Shown here piece after piece: positions 22,966-31,864 of a stretch of DNA of 64,000 bases. Location: assembly GCA_002049455.2 (NCBI GenBank), contig KV919045.1, positions 1-64,000 on the forward strand. Direction: 5' to 3'. Positions within the stretch are counted from its first letter, which is position 1; each line of letters opens with the position of its first letter. The notes beneath the pieces were generated by a model that was not told where the DNA came from, searched no databases, and saw only the letters and a list, made by a program, of their open reading frames with translations. Made by a program: the position numbers and the translations under genes. Origin of the DNA: Porphyra umbilicalis. Its lineage: Eukaryota; Rhodophyta; Bangiophyceae; Bangiales; Bangiaceae.

Positions 22966-23473
22966 ACCCACAGGCGTTGAGTATCTGCGGTTTCCTGTCC
23001 CTGGTGCTGCCGGATCTGTCAATGTCCACGTGGGGTTTAGCACGCTCTCCCCACCCCCCGTGAGTGCGCGGGGACCACACTCTGGTTGTTTCTCTTTTCA
23101 TGCTTGTAGTATGCTAGATGTCGACATAGCGACATAGTCTCGACCGACGCCCAGGGAGGGACGAGGCGCCACCGTGGTTCTTGTTTTCTGTCGCTCTGCT
23201 TGCTGCCGTACAAGCACTTCATCGCTCCGTGTCGGGTGCGTCGAACTGCCACCGATGCGCACAACAAAGTGCATATGACACGAGATGAGAAACGTCGCGC
23301 AGGACGGCACGACGGACGTTCGAACACAGTAGACGACGCGCCGTACAGCGGCTGTGTGGCCATGTGCATTGGCCAAGAATAAATGCACATGTGCGCCCAT
23401 GGACTTTTCGCCGGTCCCATCGGTCCTTACCTACGCCCGTCCTGACAGATTTAAGCCCGTGGTGGCCTCCAAA
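22966..23473. other. 3' flank of the transposon's second gene
   Basis: About 500 bp with no gene. An AATAAA occurs at 23379-23384 (aagaataaatgcac) and could serve as the polyadenylation signal of the second gene. The rest has ordinary mixed composition and no clear repeat. Confidence 0.35.
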
Positions 23474-23587
23474 CTGCCGGGGTCACGAGACCAGAGCCTA
23501 GCACCTGAACAGATCTTGGACGGGAGCGGCTCCCGTTCAGGACCTTGTTCAAGGACGGGAGGCTGAACGGGAGTGGCTCCCGTTCAG
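23474..23587 (-). repeat. Right terminal inverted repeat with palindromes
   Basis: Inverted counterpart of the left end. The inner block at 23474-23502 matches 13885-13911 on the opposite strand, followed outward by a dyad at 23519-23540 and the 25-bp interrupted palindrome at 23563-23587. Confidence 0.75.
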
Positions 23588-23676
23588 GGTGTCGACTTTT
23601 GTGACGATCACGGGCGCGCGCGGGCAGACGGTTGGCGCGGCGGCCCGGGGCGGCCCCTCCCCCGGGGGAGGGGCCG

Positions 23677-23765
23677 CGCGCGACCGCCGCCCCGTCATCC
23701 GCGTCTGCTTGCGGGGGGGGGGGGGCCCCGCAAGCAGACGCGGATGACGGGGCGGCGGTCGCGCG
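23677..23765. repeat. Perfect 40-bp inverted repeat (hairpin)
   Basis: The arm at 23677-23716 and the arm at 23726-23765 are exact reverse complements (40 of 40 bp as read), separated by a loop of about nine G. The arm includes cgcgcgaccgccgccccgtc and atccgcgtctgcttgc. It lies 90 bp outside the right end of the transposon. It could be a foldback insertion, a recombination scar or a small-RNA precursor. Confidence 0.85.
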
Positions 23766-24442
23766 TGGCGCCCCCGCGCCAACGCCCCCCCGGCGTGGGG
23801 CGGCGAGGGGGCCCCCCCGCGGGTGCCATCGCGCCCGACCTCCCGAGACTGCCGACCCGCCGCCGCGCTGTTGGCGGCCGCCCCCCCCCCCGCGCCGCCC
23901 GCCCGGCAGCGGGCCTCGGCCCGTGCAAGCGCGCCCTCCCACCGCGCGTGCCGCGGCGGCGCGCGGTCGGCACTGCCGCCCGTCCGCGCGCGACGCTCGC
24001 CGCGCCCCGCCCCGCCGCCGCGGCCGTCGGATCAAGGGCACGCGCGTCGGCCGCGGGCGCGCCCGCGGGCGCGCCGGCGCCGCCCACCTCCAGGGGGCAC
24101 CCCCCCCCCCCCGCCCCCCCCCCCCCAACCCCCGTTCCGCATCGCCCCCCGGGCGCGCCACCCCCACACACGCGCACGCGCCCCACCGCACGGGCCAAAG
24201 CGGCGGGCGCGGGCGGTGCCCCCGCCGCCGCCCCGCGCATTTAAACGACCCGCCGCGGGGGGGGGGGGGGGGGCGCCACCCCGTCGCCCCGACCACAGCC
24301 GACGCGGCCGCCACGCCCGCCCGCGCCGGTTGCGCAGCGACACACGCGGCTCCCTGCCGGCTCTGCCCCCCCCCCCCCCCCCCCCCCCCCGGCACGCGCG
24401 GACGACCGACGTGGTCGCACCCCGCCCTTGATCGGTGACACC
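23766..24442. other. GC-rich intergenic region with long C and G runs
   Basis: About 680 bp upstream of the secreted-protein gene. It contains several homopolymer runs (about 24107-24126, 24256-24272 and 24367-24390) and no recognisable gene. The promoter of the downstream gene should lie near its 3' end. Confidence 0.4.
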
Positions 24443-25354
24443 ATGACGGCCAGCGGCTGCCGCGTCCTGGTCGCCGCCGCCGCCGCCGCGGCCGTTGCGG
24501 TTGCCGCCGTCACCACCGCCGCCGCCGGCCCGCTGGCGACGGTGCGGCAGGCGAGCGGCCCCGGAACCGACTCGGGCGATATCAGCACGCGGCCCGTCCC
24601 GGTGGGCGGACCGGTGGTTCCGTTTCCGCCGCCGCCGTCGTCGCCGTTTCCACCGCCGCCGTCGTCGCCGTTTCCACCGCCGCCGTCGTCGCCGTTTCCA
24701 CCGCCGCCGTTGTCGCCGTTTCCACCGCCGCCGTCGTCGCCGTTTCCACCGCCGCCGTCGTCGCCGTTTCCACCGCCGCCGTCGTCGCCGTTTCCACCGC
24801 CGCCGTTGTCGCCGTTTCCACCGCCGCCGTCGTCGCCGTTTCCGCCGCCGCCGCCGTCCCCGATTGTGCCGACGCCGCCGTCCCCGATTGTGCCGACGCC
24901 GAGCCCGACGCTGCCCCCGCCGTGCGCCCTGTCGTGTGCGGCAGGCGGCGCCGCCCGCTGCTCGTTTGCCTCTGTCAGAGTGACTACCTGCGACGTGTGG
25001 CGCCGCGACCGCCCGACGGTCGGCGACTGTGTGGCGCCCGTGGCAGAGGCGGACCGGGCGCGCTGCTGTGACAAAGCGGGCGTGGGGTGCATCCCCGCTG
25101 GCGAGCAGTGCGGCTCTGGGGGGTTCCTCGCGTTTCCCCGCCCGGCGTGCGCGGCGGGGTCGGCGTGTTTGTTGACCAGCCTCGATCCGCTGCGGGGGGC
25201 GGCCGACAGGCCCGACACTGGCACGTGCGTCCAGGGGCTCGGCCCCGGCGCCGCTGCGTGTGCGACGGTCTGTGAGCTGGCAGAGGGCACTTCCATTTGC
25301 TCGTTTGAGGGTGGGAAGCTGACGGTGTGCGCGCAGTTTTTGACCCTACCGTAG
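24443..25354 (+). CDS. Secreted proline-rich, cysteine-rich protein
   Basis: 303-residue protein, probably exported to the cell wall or matrix. The ATG at 24443 gives a clear signal peptide (TASGCRVLVAAAAAAAVAVA). Residues from about 60 to 138 consist of ten tandem 8-residue units of the type FPPPPSSP (24-bp DNA repeat), two of them with LSP and the last with PSP, followed by IVPTPPSP-type units. This resembles extensin-like Ser-Pro modules that can be hydroxylated and glycosylated. The C-terminal half has many Cys and two copies of one motif, CALSCAAGGAARCSF...TTC and CATVCELAEGTSICSF...TVC, suggesting a duplicated disulfide module. No membrane anchor follows. I cannot assign a substrate; a structural or carbohydrate-binding wall protein is the best guess. 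Confidence 0.7.
   Translation: MTASGCRVLVAAAAAAAVAVAAVTTAAAGPLATVRQASGPGTDSGDISTRPVPVGGPVVPFPPPPSSPFPPPPSSPFPPPPSSPFPPPPLSPFPPPPSSPFPPPPSSPFPPPPSSPFPPPPLSPFPPPPSSPFPPPPPSPIVPTPPSPIVPTPSPTLPPPCALSCAAGGAARCSFASVRVTTCDVWRRDRPTVGDCVAPVAEADRARCCDKAGVGCIPAGEQCGSGGFLAFPRPACAAGSACLLTSLDPLRGAADRPDTGTCVQGLGPGAAACATVCELAEGTSICSFEGGKLTVCAQFLTLP
24618..24857 (+). repeat. 24-bp coding tandem repeat (10 units) with 96-bp superperiod
   Basis: Ten units of 24 bp encode FPPPPSSP-type octapeptides. A TTG (Leu) variant occurs at units 4 and 8, so a block of four units (96 bp) appears twice. The array therefore grew partly by duplication of a four-unit block. Confidence 0.85.
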
Positions 25355-25544
25355 CGGTGGAGGGGGATGTGTGCACAGGGTGGCGGAGGGGGGGGAGGGG
25401 TGGGGGCGAGCGCAAGGTCACCGCCTCCGGCGGGTGGACCCCAGTGCGCCAGCTACCTGTCTTTTCAGTAACAGCTACTAAACGGGGCGGCGTGCCCGTA
25501 CCCGGCAGAGGAGACGACGCCGCGGCTGCCCGGCTGCGCAGCGA

Positions 25545-25958
25545 GCCCAGAACCATCGTCAAAAGCACGTCTGTTTTTGCCTCTGTTTCAAGAAACAGAA
25601 TTCCTGTGCAAAAAACAGATCGACCCCCCTTGACAGGCTCTCAGAGGCCATCCCATGCGAGGTCCTTGCATATTTGTGTTTGCGAGAACAGGAATCGTTC
25701 CTCACTCCACACATTGCGCCTGCTAGCAGGGCCATAGATGCTTCTCCGTCTCTCTCTCTTTCTGGAAGGGTGAAGTGTATACGTCTTATGCTGTGTCTCT
25801 CTTTTTACGAGTGGAGATGCATCTATCCCGGCGAACAGATGATTTTGGCGCCCTTTCTGGAAAAAAGCAGCCCTGACAGAGCCCCAGGGCGGTTTGCAGA
25901 TTATCTGTTCGTCCCAAAACACCCAAAAGCAGACGTGCTCTTGACGACGGTTTTGGGC
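25545..25958. mobile_element. MITE-like element, 414 bp, with 35-bp inverted ends
   Basis: The ends at 25545-25579 and 25924-25958 are inverted repeats with 31 of 35 positions matching (left gcccagaaccatcgtcaaaa, right end inverted gcccaaaaccgtcgtcaaga). The interior is less GC-rich than its surroundings, contains several caaaa/acagat patches and encodes no credible protein. Size, termini and lack of coding capacity fit a miniature inverted-repeat element. I could not settle a target-site duplication; gctgcgc occurs near both ends. It lies 200 bp upstream of the SPFH start codon. Confidence 0.65.
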
Positions 25959-26156
25959 CCGCTGCGCTGGTGTTGCTTCGCCAACGGGCGCCGCCTCCTC
26001 CGCCCCTCCCTGCATGTCCGCGTCGCTGGCGGGCGTGCTGCTCCTCTCCCCTTGGCGCTCACCTCTCTTGCCCGTTGCCGTTGCTTCTTGCCCCCCCCGT
26101 CCACCTGCGCCGCTCCTCCCTGCCGCGCCCCCTGCGCTCTGTGCCCGCCCCCAGCC

Positions 26157-27167
26157 ATGGACACCATCGACCCCGCGCCGGGCGTGCAGACCATGGAGGC
26201 ACAGTCGGACAAGCCGACCCCTGGCGGCAAGCGAGACAACGCCATGTGCAGCTCTTATGGCATGGACTATATCATTCCCCTTACGACCTGCTTTGTCGTG
26301 TCCGAGCGGGAGGCGGTGGTCAACTTATTTTGTGGTATGTGGCTGCGTGTCTTCTGCCCGCCGTGGCATTTGTTTGCGCGGTGGCTGAGCTCGTACCTCC
26401 GTTTGAGGGGCGTCGAGTTTGAGACCAATCGAGGGGATGGGACGATGTGTGCTCACCTCTTTGGTTTGTTGAACCTGGTTGTTCTGCCTGCTCGTTGCTT
26501 GTCGTCGGCGCGCGCCACAGGGAATTACATCGGTACCATTGACAAGCCCGGGTTTTATCTGCGCAACTGGGTGTGCGTGGAGGGTCGCAAGGTCTCCATG
26601 GCCATCCAGAGCCTGGACGTGGATAATGTCAAAACGGCCGACGCGAATGGCAACCCCCTCCTCGTCAGCGGCATCGTCTCGTGGTCGGTCGTTGACGCGC
26701 GGCGGGCGGCGCTCGACGTGGCCGACCCGCGGCGCTTTGTCGCCGACCAAGCGCCGGCCGTCCTCAAACGCGTCGTCGCCCAATATCCGTACGAGGACGA
26801 TTCGCCGCCCGGGTCGGTCAACGTGCCGTCGCTGCGCACCGAGACGGACGTCGTTGCCAACCGCCTGTGCGCAATGCTGCAGGCGCGCGTCGACGTCGCC
26901 GGCGTGCGCGTCCTCTCCTTTCAACTCAACGAGCTGTCGTACGCGCCCGAAATTGCCGAGTCAATGCTCAAGCGCCAAGCCGCCGACGCGCTCATTGCGG
27001 CGCGCGCGAAAATCGTGGCGGGGGCGGTCGGCATTGCGCGCGACGCGGTCGCGTCCGAGGCGCTCGGCGCCATGTCGGATGAGGAGCGCGCACGGACGGT
27101 GAGGGACCTGCTGATCGTGCTGGTCGGCGAGCGCCAAGCGTCGCCGGTCATGACGGTCGGCGGCTGA
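26157..27167 (+). CDS. SPFH/band-7 domain protein
   Basis: 274-residue member of the stomatin/prohibitin/flotillin superfamily, which scaffolds membrane microdomains. Two exons, 26157-26334 and 26521-27167, flank a 186-bp phase-1 intron (donor GTG|GTATGT, acceptor CCACAG|GG). Splicing gives SEREAVVNLFCGNYIGTIDK followed by PGFYLRNWVCVEGRKVSM. Typical SPFH sequence follows: SLDVDNVKTADANGNPLLVS, GIVSWSVVDARRAALDV, and TETDVVANRLCAMLQARVDV with GVRVLSFQLNELSYAPEIAE. The C-terminal helix AADALIAARAKIVAGAVGIA is the usual Ala-rich coiled segment. There is no long hydrophobic N-terminal anchor in the spliced product, so membrane association may be peripheral. The ATG at 26157 follows a pyrimidine-rich leader. 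Confidence 0.8.
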   Translation: MDTIDPAPGVQTMEAQSDKPTPGGKRDNAMCSSYGMDYIIPLTTCFVVSEREAVVNLFCGMWLRVFCPPWHLFARWLSSYLRLRGVEFETNRGDGTMCAHLFGLLNLVVLPARCLSSARATGNYIGTIDKPGFYLRNWVCVEGRKVSMAIQSLDVDNVKTADANGNPLLVSGIVSWSVVDARRAALDVADPRRFVADQAPAVLKRVVAQYPYEDDSPPGSVNVPSLRTETDVVANRLCAMLQARVDVAGVRVLSFQLNELSYAPEIAESMLKRQAADALIAARAKIVAGAVGIARDAVASEALGAMSDEERARTVRDLLIVLVGERQASPVMTVGG

Positions 27168-27794
27168 GGGTGGGGGGGGCTCTGCTGTGTTGTGGTTTGT
27201 CTGCGTCGACACCCGGGCCTTGAGGAATGCCTTGTGTTGTGCGCCCGCTGTGGTGGTTGCGTTGGGGTGCCTGTCGCTGCGGCACGTGGCGTGGGTGTGT
27301 GGGGCGGGCCGCCATGGCCTGGGTGGTCACGGAGGGGCGGCGCGCGCCCGACCCATCGTCCCCACCTGTGCTTCCGTGGTGTGCCTGTGGATGCGGCGGG
27401 CGGCATCCAAAGGGTGCGGGACGCTGCTGTTGCGTTTTTTGTTGGTGTGCCGCGCCCGCCGTGCGGGCGCGCTCACCCGTGTCGAGCCGCTTGCTGATTA
27501 AACCGCCCGTGCCCGCTCGACCGGCTTGCTTGGCCTGGACCCCCGCGCCCTCGGCCATGCGCCCGACGGGCGGGGCAACCGACACGCACCCGGCGCACCT
27601 CGCGCACCGCGCCGCCCGCGCACGGTCGAGGCAGCGCACCCGACGCGCGTTGGCTCGGCAGCCGCCGGCGCCCCTCCCCCCCCCCTCCCCCCCCACGGGC
27701 ACCGTGGGCCACCAGCGTCCGTACGTCCACTGCCCCCATTTTACGCGGCAGCACCGCCCCTCGCACCCCCCCCGCCCCCCTCCCCCCCCCGCCG
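27168..27794. other. Convergent intergenic region
   Basis: About 630 bp between the ends of the SPFH gene (+) and the SANT-like gene (-). It is rich in G/T up to 27480 and then turns C-rich. No feature is recognised; both 3' ends should lie here. Confidence 0.4.
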
Positions 27795-27878
27795 CTATAG
27801 CCCCAACACGCTCGAGCTGTCCGACGCGTCGGTGGACGCCCCGTCCAACCCCCCCTCCACCTCGGCCGACTCCATCAC

Positions 27879-27918
<40 letters not shown>

Positions 27919-29511
27919 GCGTCGGCCGAGGCGCACGTCACCTCCCCCCCCCCCCCCCCTCCCCCCCCCCTCCCGTCCGACCCGCGCCGCCGCCTCTGCC
28001 GCCACCACCGACCGCCGCCGCGCCGCATCCACCCACCGCTGCTGGATGCTACGGAGCACCTCCTCCGCCTCGCGCGCCTCGGCGACGGCCGCCGCCGAGG
28101 CGGCCGACCCCCACAACGCCCCCGCCGGCGACACGCCGGCGGGCGACACGCCCGCCCGCCCCGCCGCGGCGAGCCGCCGCCGCAGCAGCCGCACGACCGC
28201 GCGGTCCGCGTCGAGGTCGTTGCGCGCCGCGGCGGCGGCGGCCATGGCGGTCAGGGCGGCGGTGAGGGCGCCAACGGTGCCCGGGCCGCGGGGGCCCGCC
28301 GCCGCCGCCGCGGCGGCGGCGGCGGCGGCGGCTCGCCCGTCGGGGGAGGGCGCCGACGAGCGCCGCCGCTTGCGGTGGGGGGGGGGCGCCGACCCGTCGG
28401 CGCCGCCCGCCGCATCGGGGGGGGGGGGGGAAGGGCGGCGCCCCCCTTGGGCGTGCCCACCGACGCGAGCAACGCGCGGCCGCCGGCGGGGGGCGGCGGC
28501 GGCGGGCCACTGGCGCCCGCCACGACCGCCGCGGCGGCGGCGGCGGCGGCCGCCTCGGCCGACGCGGACGCGGCCGCCGCCGCCTCCACGTCCGCTGCGG
28601 TGGGGTGCGCCGCGGGGAGCCCCCGCCCCGCCGGCGTTGCAAACAGCGACCGTATCGTCGATGGCGCCGTTGGCGACGGCGTCAGGGGCGGGGCACCCCC
28701 CCCATTGGCGGTGGGGTCCCCCCCCCCCCCCCGTCCGCCTTGCCCGCCGACCGCGGCGGCGGCGGGGCGTCCCCCCCCCCCCCGCCACCGACGCGGCGGC
28801 GGCCGCCAACGCGGCGGCCGCCGCCGCCGCCGCCGCCGATGCCGCCGCCGCGGAGCGGGGCGGGGCGTCGGCCCCCCCCGTGGCGGCGAGCACCGCCTTG
28901 GCCACCGCGTCGTTGAATTTGGGGGAGGTGCGCACGACGCGCCACACGTGCGCGTGCGAAAAGGCAACGCCCGTCGACGCGAGGAAGGTGGCGTGCGCCT
29001 TGGCCACCGCCGCCGTCTCGCGTGGCGACGGCGCCGCCGCCGGTGCCACTGGTGCCACCGCCGTCGCCGCCGCCGCCGCGCTGTTGGGCACGCCGTCGGC
29101 GGCGGCGGCGGCGGCGCGCGCGGCAGTGACGGCGGCGGCCGCCGCGTCGGCGGCGCCGCCCGCGGCCATGGCCGCCGCGGCCGCCGCGTCGGCCGACGAC
29201 GCGGGCGGCACGCTCGGGACTCCCCCCCCCGTGAGCAGCTCCACCGCGGTGGCGGCCGAAAAGCGCACCACGTCCCGCCACAGGCCGTACCACCGCCGCA
29301 TCAGCGCCGTCGGCGTGCGGTCCGCCCACGTGCCGGACGTCGGCGGGTAGTCGTCGTCGCCGGGGCCGGGCGCGGAGGCGACAAAGGGCGGGCGGACGGC
29401 CGCCCAAAAGGCTTCCGCCACGGGGGGGGTCGGCGCCATGGAGACGGTCGCCAGCCACGCGTGCGCGAGCGCCAAGTCCTCCGCTTCAAGCCACGACTTG
29501 CCTTTGCCCAT
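27795..29511 (-). CDS. SANT/Myb-like DNA-binding protein, frame interrupted at G/C runs
   Basis: The ATG at 29511 opens GKGKSWLEAEDLALAHAWLA, continues through FWAAVRPPFVA, and ends the domain with TALMRRWYGLWRDVVRFSA. This trihelix/SANT-like arrangement (Trp in helix 1, late Trp pair in helix 3) is seen in Harbinger-associated and plant regulatory proteins. A long Ala/Gly-rich region with FLASTGVAFSHAHVWRVVRT and SPKFNDAVAKAVLAAT follows. Protein-like sequence then continues in other frames, each switch falling at a homopolymer: near 28719-28782, near 28419-28430 and near 27947-27970. The later pieces include an NLS-like HRKRRRSSAPSPDGR, a helix with AEAREAEEVLRSIQQRWVDA, and an acidic tail (MESAEVEGGLDGASTDASDS) ending at TAG 27795. 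Either run lengths are wrong in the assembly or the gene is decaying. Confidence 0.55.
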
Positions 29512-30523
29512 GGTGGGCGCGCGCGCGGGGGGCGGGCGTCGGCTGGGGGGGGGGGGATGGTCCGCCCGCGGGGGGGACAAGGGGGAATGAAACACAGGAG
29601 GGACGTGGCGTGGGGGGGAGGCAGGGAAAACGGGTGGTGGCCGTCACGGGCAACGACAGAAGCAACCGGTGCCGGTCACACGCCAGTGCATCAAGGGGGA
29701 GGGGGGGGCGGGGTTGGAGAGCGGCCACCAAGGCGTATCTGGACAGGCCGCGATGGCGCTAGAAGCAGCAGCAGTAGCGGTCGGAAAGCGTCCTCCCACG
29801 GTCGCTGGCCAGGGCGCGCCGCCGGCAGGGAAAGCACCGCGGTGGGGCGGCGGGTGCCCCGCCCCGGCGCGCTTGGACGCGCGACCGCAGCCGCACAAGC
29901 CGCGCGCGCGCGCCCCCGTCGGGCGGCCGTCTCTGCCAGCGCACCGGCCGCACCGGCAACGACGGGCACGTCCACGGCACCAGACACAAAGGGAAGGGAC
30001 GCGCCCCCGACTCCGTCGACGCCGCGCGCCGCGCAGGGAGAGACGGCCGGGCGGCCCGCTGACCAGTGGCGCGGGTCCACGAGGCGGGGCGCGGGCGGGG
30101 TGTTTTGGCGCGCACAAGAGTCGGCAGTGGGGCTGTAAGCAGAAATTCGACGGGCACGGGGCCGTGATCCGCGCCCGCACGGGCCGGATACGCGAGCGCG
30201 TGCGTACCGCATCGTGCGGCGCGACGCGGAGCGTGACCACAAACAGTCTTAAAGCCGTGGTCCGTACACACCGGCCGAGAGGTGTACCTCTCGCACCGGT
30301 AGGAGAGGTGGCGCCGCAGCCCCCGTAAAAGAGCAAGTTTTCAATTCAATGTACACAGCTACAAGAGATGCATTTCAAAAAAAACACGTGAGTGGGATGC
30401 ACACGAGAGCGCATCGCGTGACGCCCGACACTCGCCACGAACAACCGCGCTCAAGGATGGCTTCCCCCGTCCAAGGCCGAGCGCCCTCGAGCCCCGCGAC
30501 CCCACATTAACAGCAAGTCAACC
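29512..30523. other. Intergenic region upstream of the SANT-like gene
   Basis: About 1.0 kb between the stop of the monodehydroascorbate reductase gene and the start of the SANT-like gene, both on the minus strand. A short dyad (gagaggtgtacctctc) lies at 30279-30294, and an AT-richer patch at 30328-30385 probably marks the reductase 3' end. No gene is seen. Confidence 0.4.
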
Positions 30524-31864
30524 CTACAGGTTGGCATGCGCCCCCTTCTTGGCAGCGTCGGCAACGACCGAGATGAGCGCCGCCGCGTCCTTGCCCGGCA
30601 CGAGCTTCTGGAGCGCCGCCACGTCGACCGCCGGCTGCGCCCGCGCAATGGTCTGCATCGCCGCCGTCTGCTCGTCGGACGGGCTCTCCATAAACGAGCC
30701 GACGGCCTTGCCGCCGTCGACCCACACGGTCGCGAGCTGCGGAGCAAAGTCACCGACGGTCACGGAGGTGCCCCGGTTAAAGCCGTAAAACTTCCAGCTG
30801 AGCCCAAACACCCGCGAGTAAAAGTAGGGCGTGTAGTCATAGGGGGCGGGGGACTTGCCGAGTGCCGCCAACGCCGCCTGCGCGGCCGACGACCGCGCGT
30901 GGGCGACGTGCTCGGAGCGGGTCAGCGCGCCGCCGTCGAGGAGCAGGGGGAAGGCCGCAATGTCGCCCACGGCATAGACACCCGGGGCCGACGTGGCCAT
31001 GGCGCCGTCGACCTTGAGGCCGCCCTCGGCAGCGTCGACGCCCTGGTCCTTGACGAGGCCCGTGTTGGGGCGCGCGCCGACGCCAACGACGACCAGCTGG
31101 CCCTCAATCTCCTCCTTTTCGTGGTTTTTGCAAAACATGACGCCCTTGACCGCCCCGTTGCCATCGTCGAGGAACGCCTCGCACAGCCGCCCGTCGTTGA
31201 GCAGCTTGATGCCCTTGGCCTTGTAGGCCGCCTCGTAGTGCGCCGCAATCTCGGGGGTAAACAGGCGGGGCATGACGTTGGCCTCGGGGAAGAGCATCGT
31301 CACGTCGCAGCCCATCATGTTGGCGGCCGCCGCCACCTCCATGCCAATGTACCCGCCACCCACGACAATGACCTTCTTGCCGGCCGCCGCCTTTAGCGCG
31401 TCGTACAACTCCAAGCCGTCGGCGTACTCGCGCAGCGTGTGGATGCCCTTGAGGCCCGACCCGGGGGTGCGCGACAGCGCAATCGCCTCGCAGCCGGTCG
31501 CTAGGATCAGCGCATCCGTGGCGGTGATCGAGTCCCCGGCGGCGGTCGTCAGCTTCTTGGCCGCCACGTCCACGCCCGTCACCTCGGAACCGAGCTTCAC
31601 ATCAATCCCCTTGTCCGCGTACCACGCCGCGTCCTGGCGGCTCCCCCCCCCGCCGACGGAGGTGTGGAAGCCCGGCAGGCGCGCCGGCGGGTCCCCAAAC
31701 AAAAACGCCTTGGAGAGCGCCGGCCGCTCGTACGGCAGCACCTCCTCACGGGTGACCATGCACACCGATCCGGGGGCGGCGCCGCCCTCGGCAAACGCCT
31801 TGGCGGCGTAGCCGGCGGCGTTGCCGCCGCCGAGGATCACGTACTTGAAGGTGGAAGATGCCAT
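30524..31864 (-). CDS. Monodehydroascorbate reductase
   Basis: FAD enzyme that uses NAD(P)H to regenerate ascorbate from its radical, supporting peroxide scavenging. The single exon encodes 446 residues from the ATG at 31864 (SSTFKYVILGGGNAAGYAAK). It has the FAD-binding GGGNAAGYAA at the N-terminus, the substrate-side EEVLPYERPALSKAFLF, the ILATG motif (DALILATGCEAI), the NAD(P)H-binding Rossmann motif VIVVGGGYIGMEVAAAAN, GVGARPNTGLV, and the second FAD motif GVYAVGDIAAFP. PYFYSRVFGLSWKFYGFNRG is characteristic of this family. An in-frame ATG five codons upstream (31879) is possible but less likely. There is no N-terminal transit peptide and no C-terminal peroxisomal signal (it ends HANL), so it should be cytosolic. 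Confidence 0.92.
   Translation of the reverse strand: MASSTFKYVILGGGNAAGYAAKAFAEGGAAPGSVCMVTREEVLPYERPALSKAFLFGDPPARLPGFHTSVGGGGSRQDAAWYADKGIDVKLGSEVTGVDVAAKKLTTAAGDSITATDALILATGCEAIALSRTPGSGLKGIHTLREYADGLELYDALKAAAGKKVIVVGGGYIGMEVAAAANMMGCDVTMLFPEANVMPRLFTPEIAAHYEAAYKAKGIKLLNDGRLCEAFLDDGNGAVKGVMFCKNHEKEEIEGQLVVVGVGARPNTGLVKDQGVDAAEGGLKVDGAMATSAPGVYAVGDIAAFPLLLDGGALTRSEHVAHARSSAAQAALAALGKSPAPYDYTPYFYSRVFGLSWKFYGFNRGTSVTVGDFAPQLATVWVDGGKAVGSFMESPSDEQTAAMQTIARAQPAVDVAALQKLVPGKDAAALISVVADAAKKGAHANL

Larger units (their letters stand above)
13804..23587. mobile_element. 9.8-kb DNA transposon with inverted terminal repeats (Plavaka/CACTA-like)
   Basis: The ends are inverted copies of each other. 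Left end 13804-13911 and right end 23474-23587 share a 25-bp interrupted palindrome (arms ctgaacgggag and ctcccgttcag, 3-bp spacer) at 13804-13828 and 23563-23587. They also share an inner block (gcctctggtccgtgaccc at 13888-13905; its inverse at about 23480-23500, ggtcacgagaccagagcc). The left end has further palindromes at 13829-13850 and 13851-13875; the right end has one at 23519-23540. Read inward from 13816 and from 23575, both ends begin CACTCCCGTTCAG, in keeping with the CACT termini of the CACTA superfamily. The adjacent trinucleotides (AGC left, GCT right) are not a direct target duplication, so the exact boundaries are unsettled. Two divergent genes lie inside. Confidence 0.8.

Noticed and set aside
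24618..24857. Regular 24-bp repeats resembling a short CRISPR-like array
   Set aside because: The units are contiguous without spacers, encode an octapeptide in one frame inside a secreted protein, and the genome is eukaryotic.
25674..26156. In-frame extension of the SPFH protein upstream of 26157
   Set aside because: The extension reads through the MITE-like element and a pyrimidine-rich leader, and it has no similarity to SPFH N-termini.
12757..30348. Shared 13-mer tttcaattcaatg at about 12757 and 30336
   Set aside because: The flanks do not match and both sites lie in AT-richer 3' regions, so chance or a loose 3'-end signal is enough to explain it.
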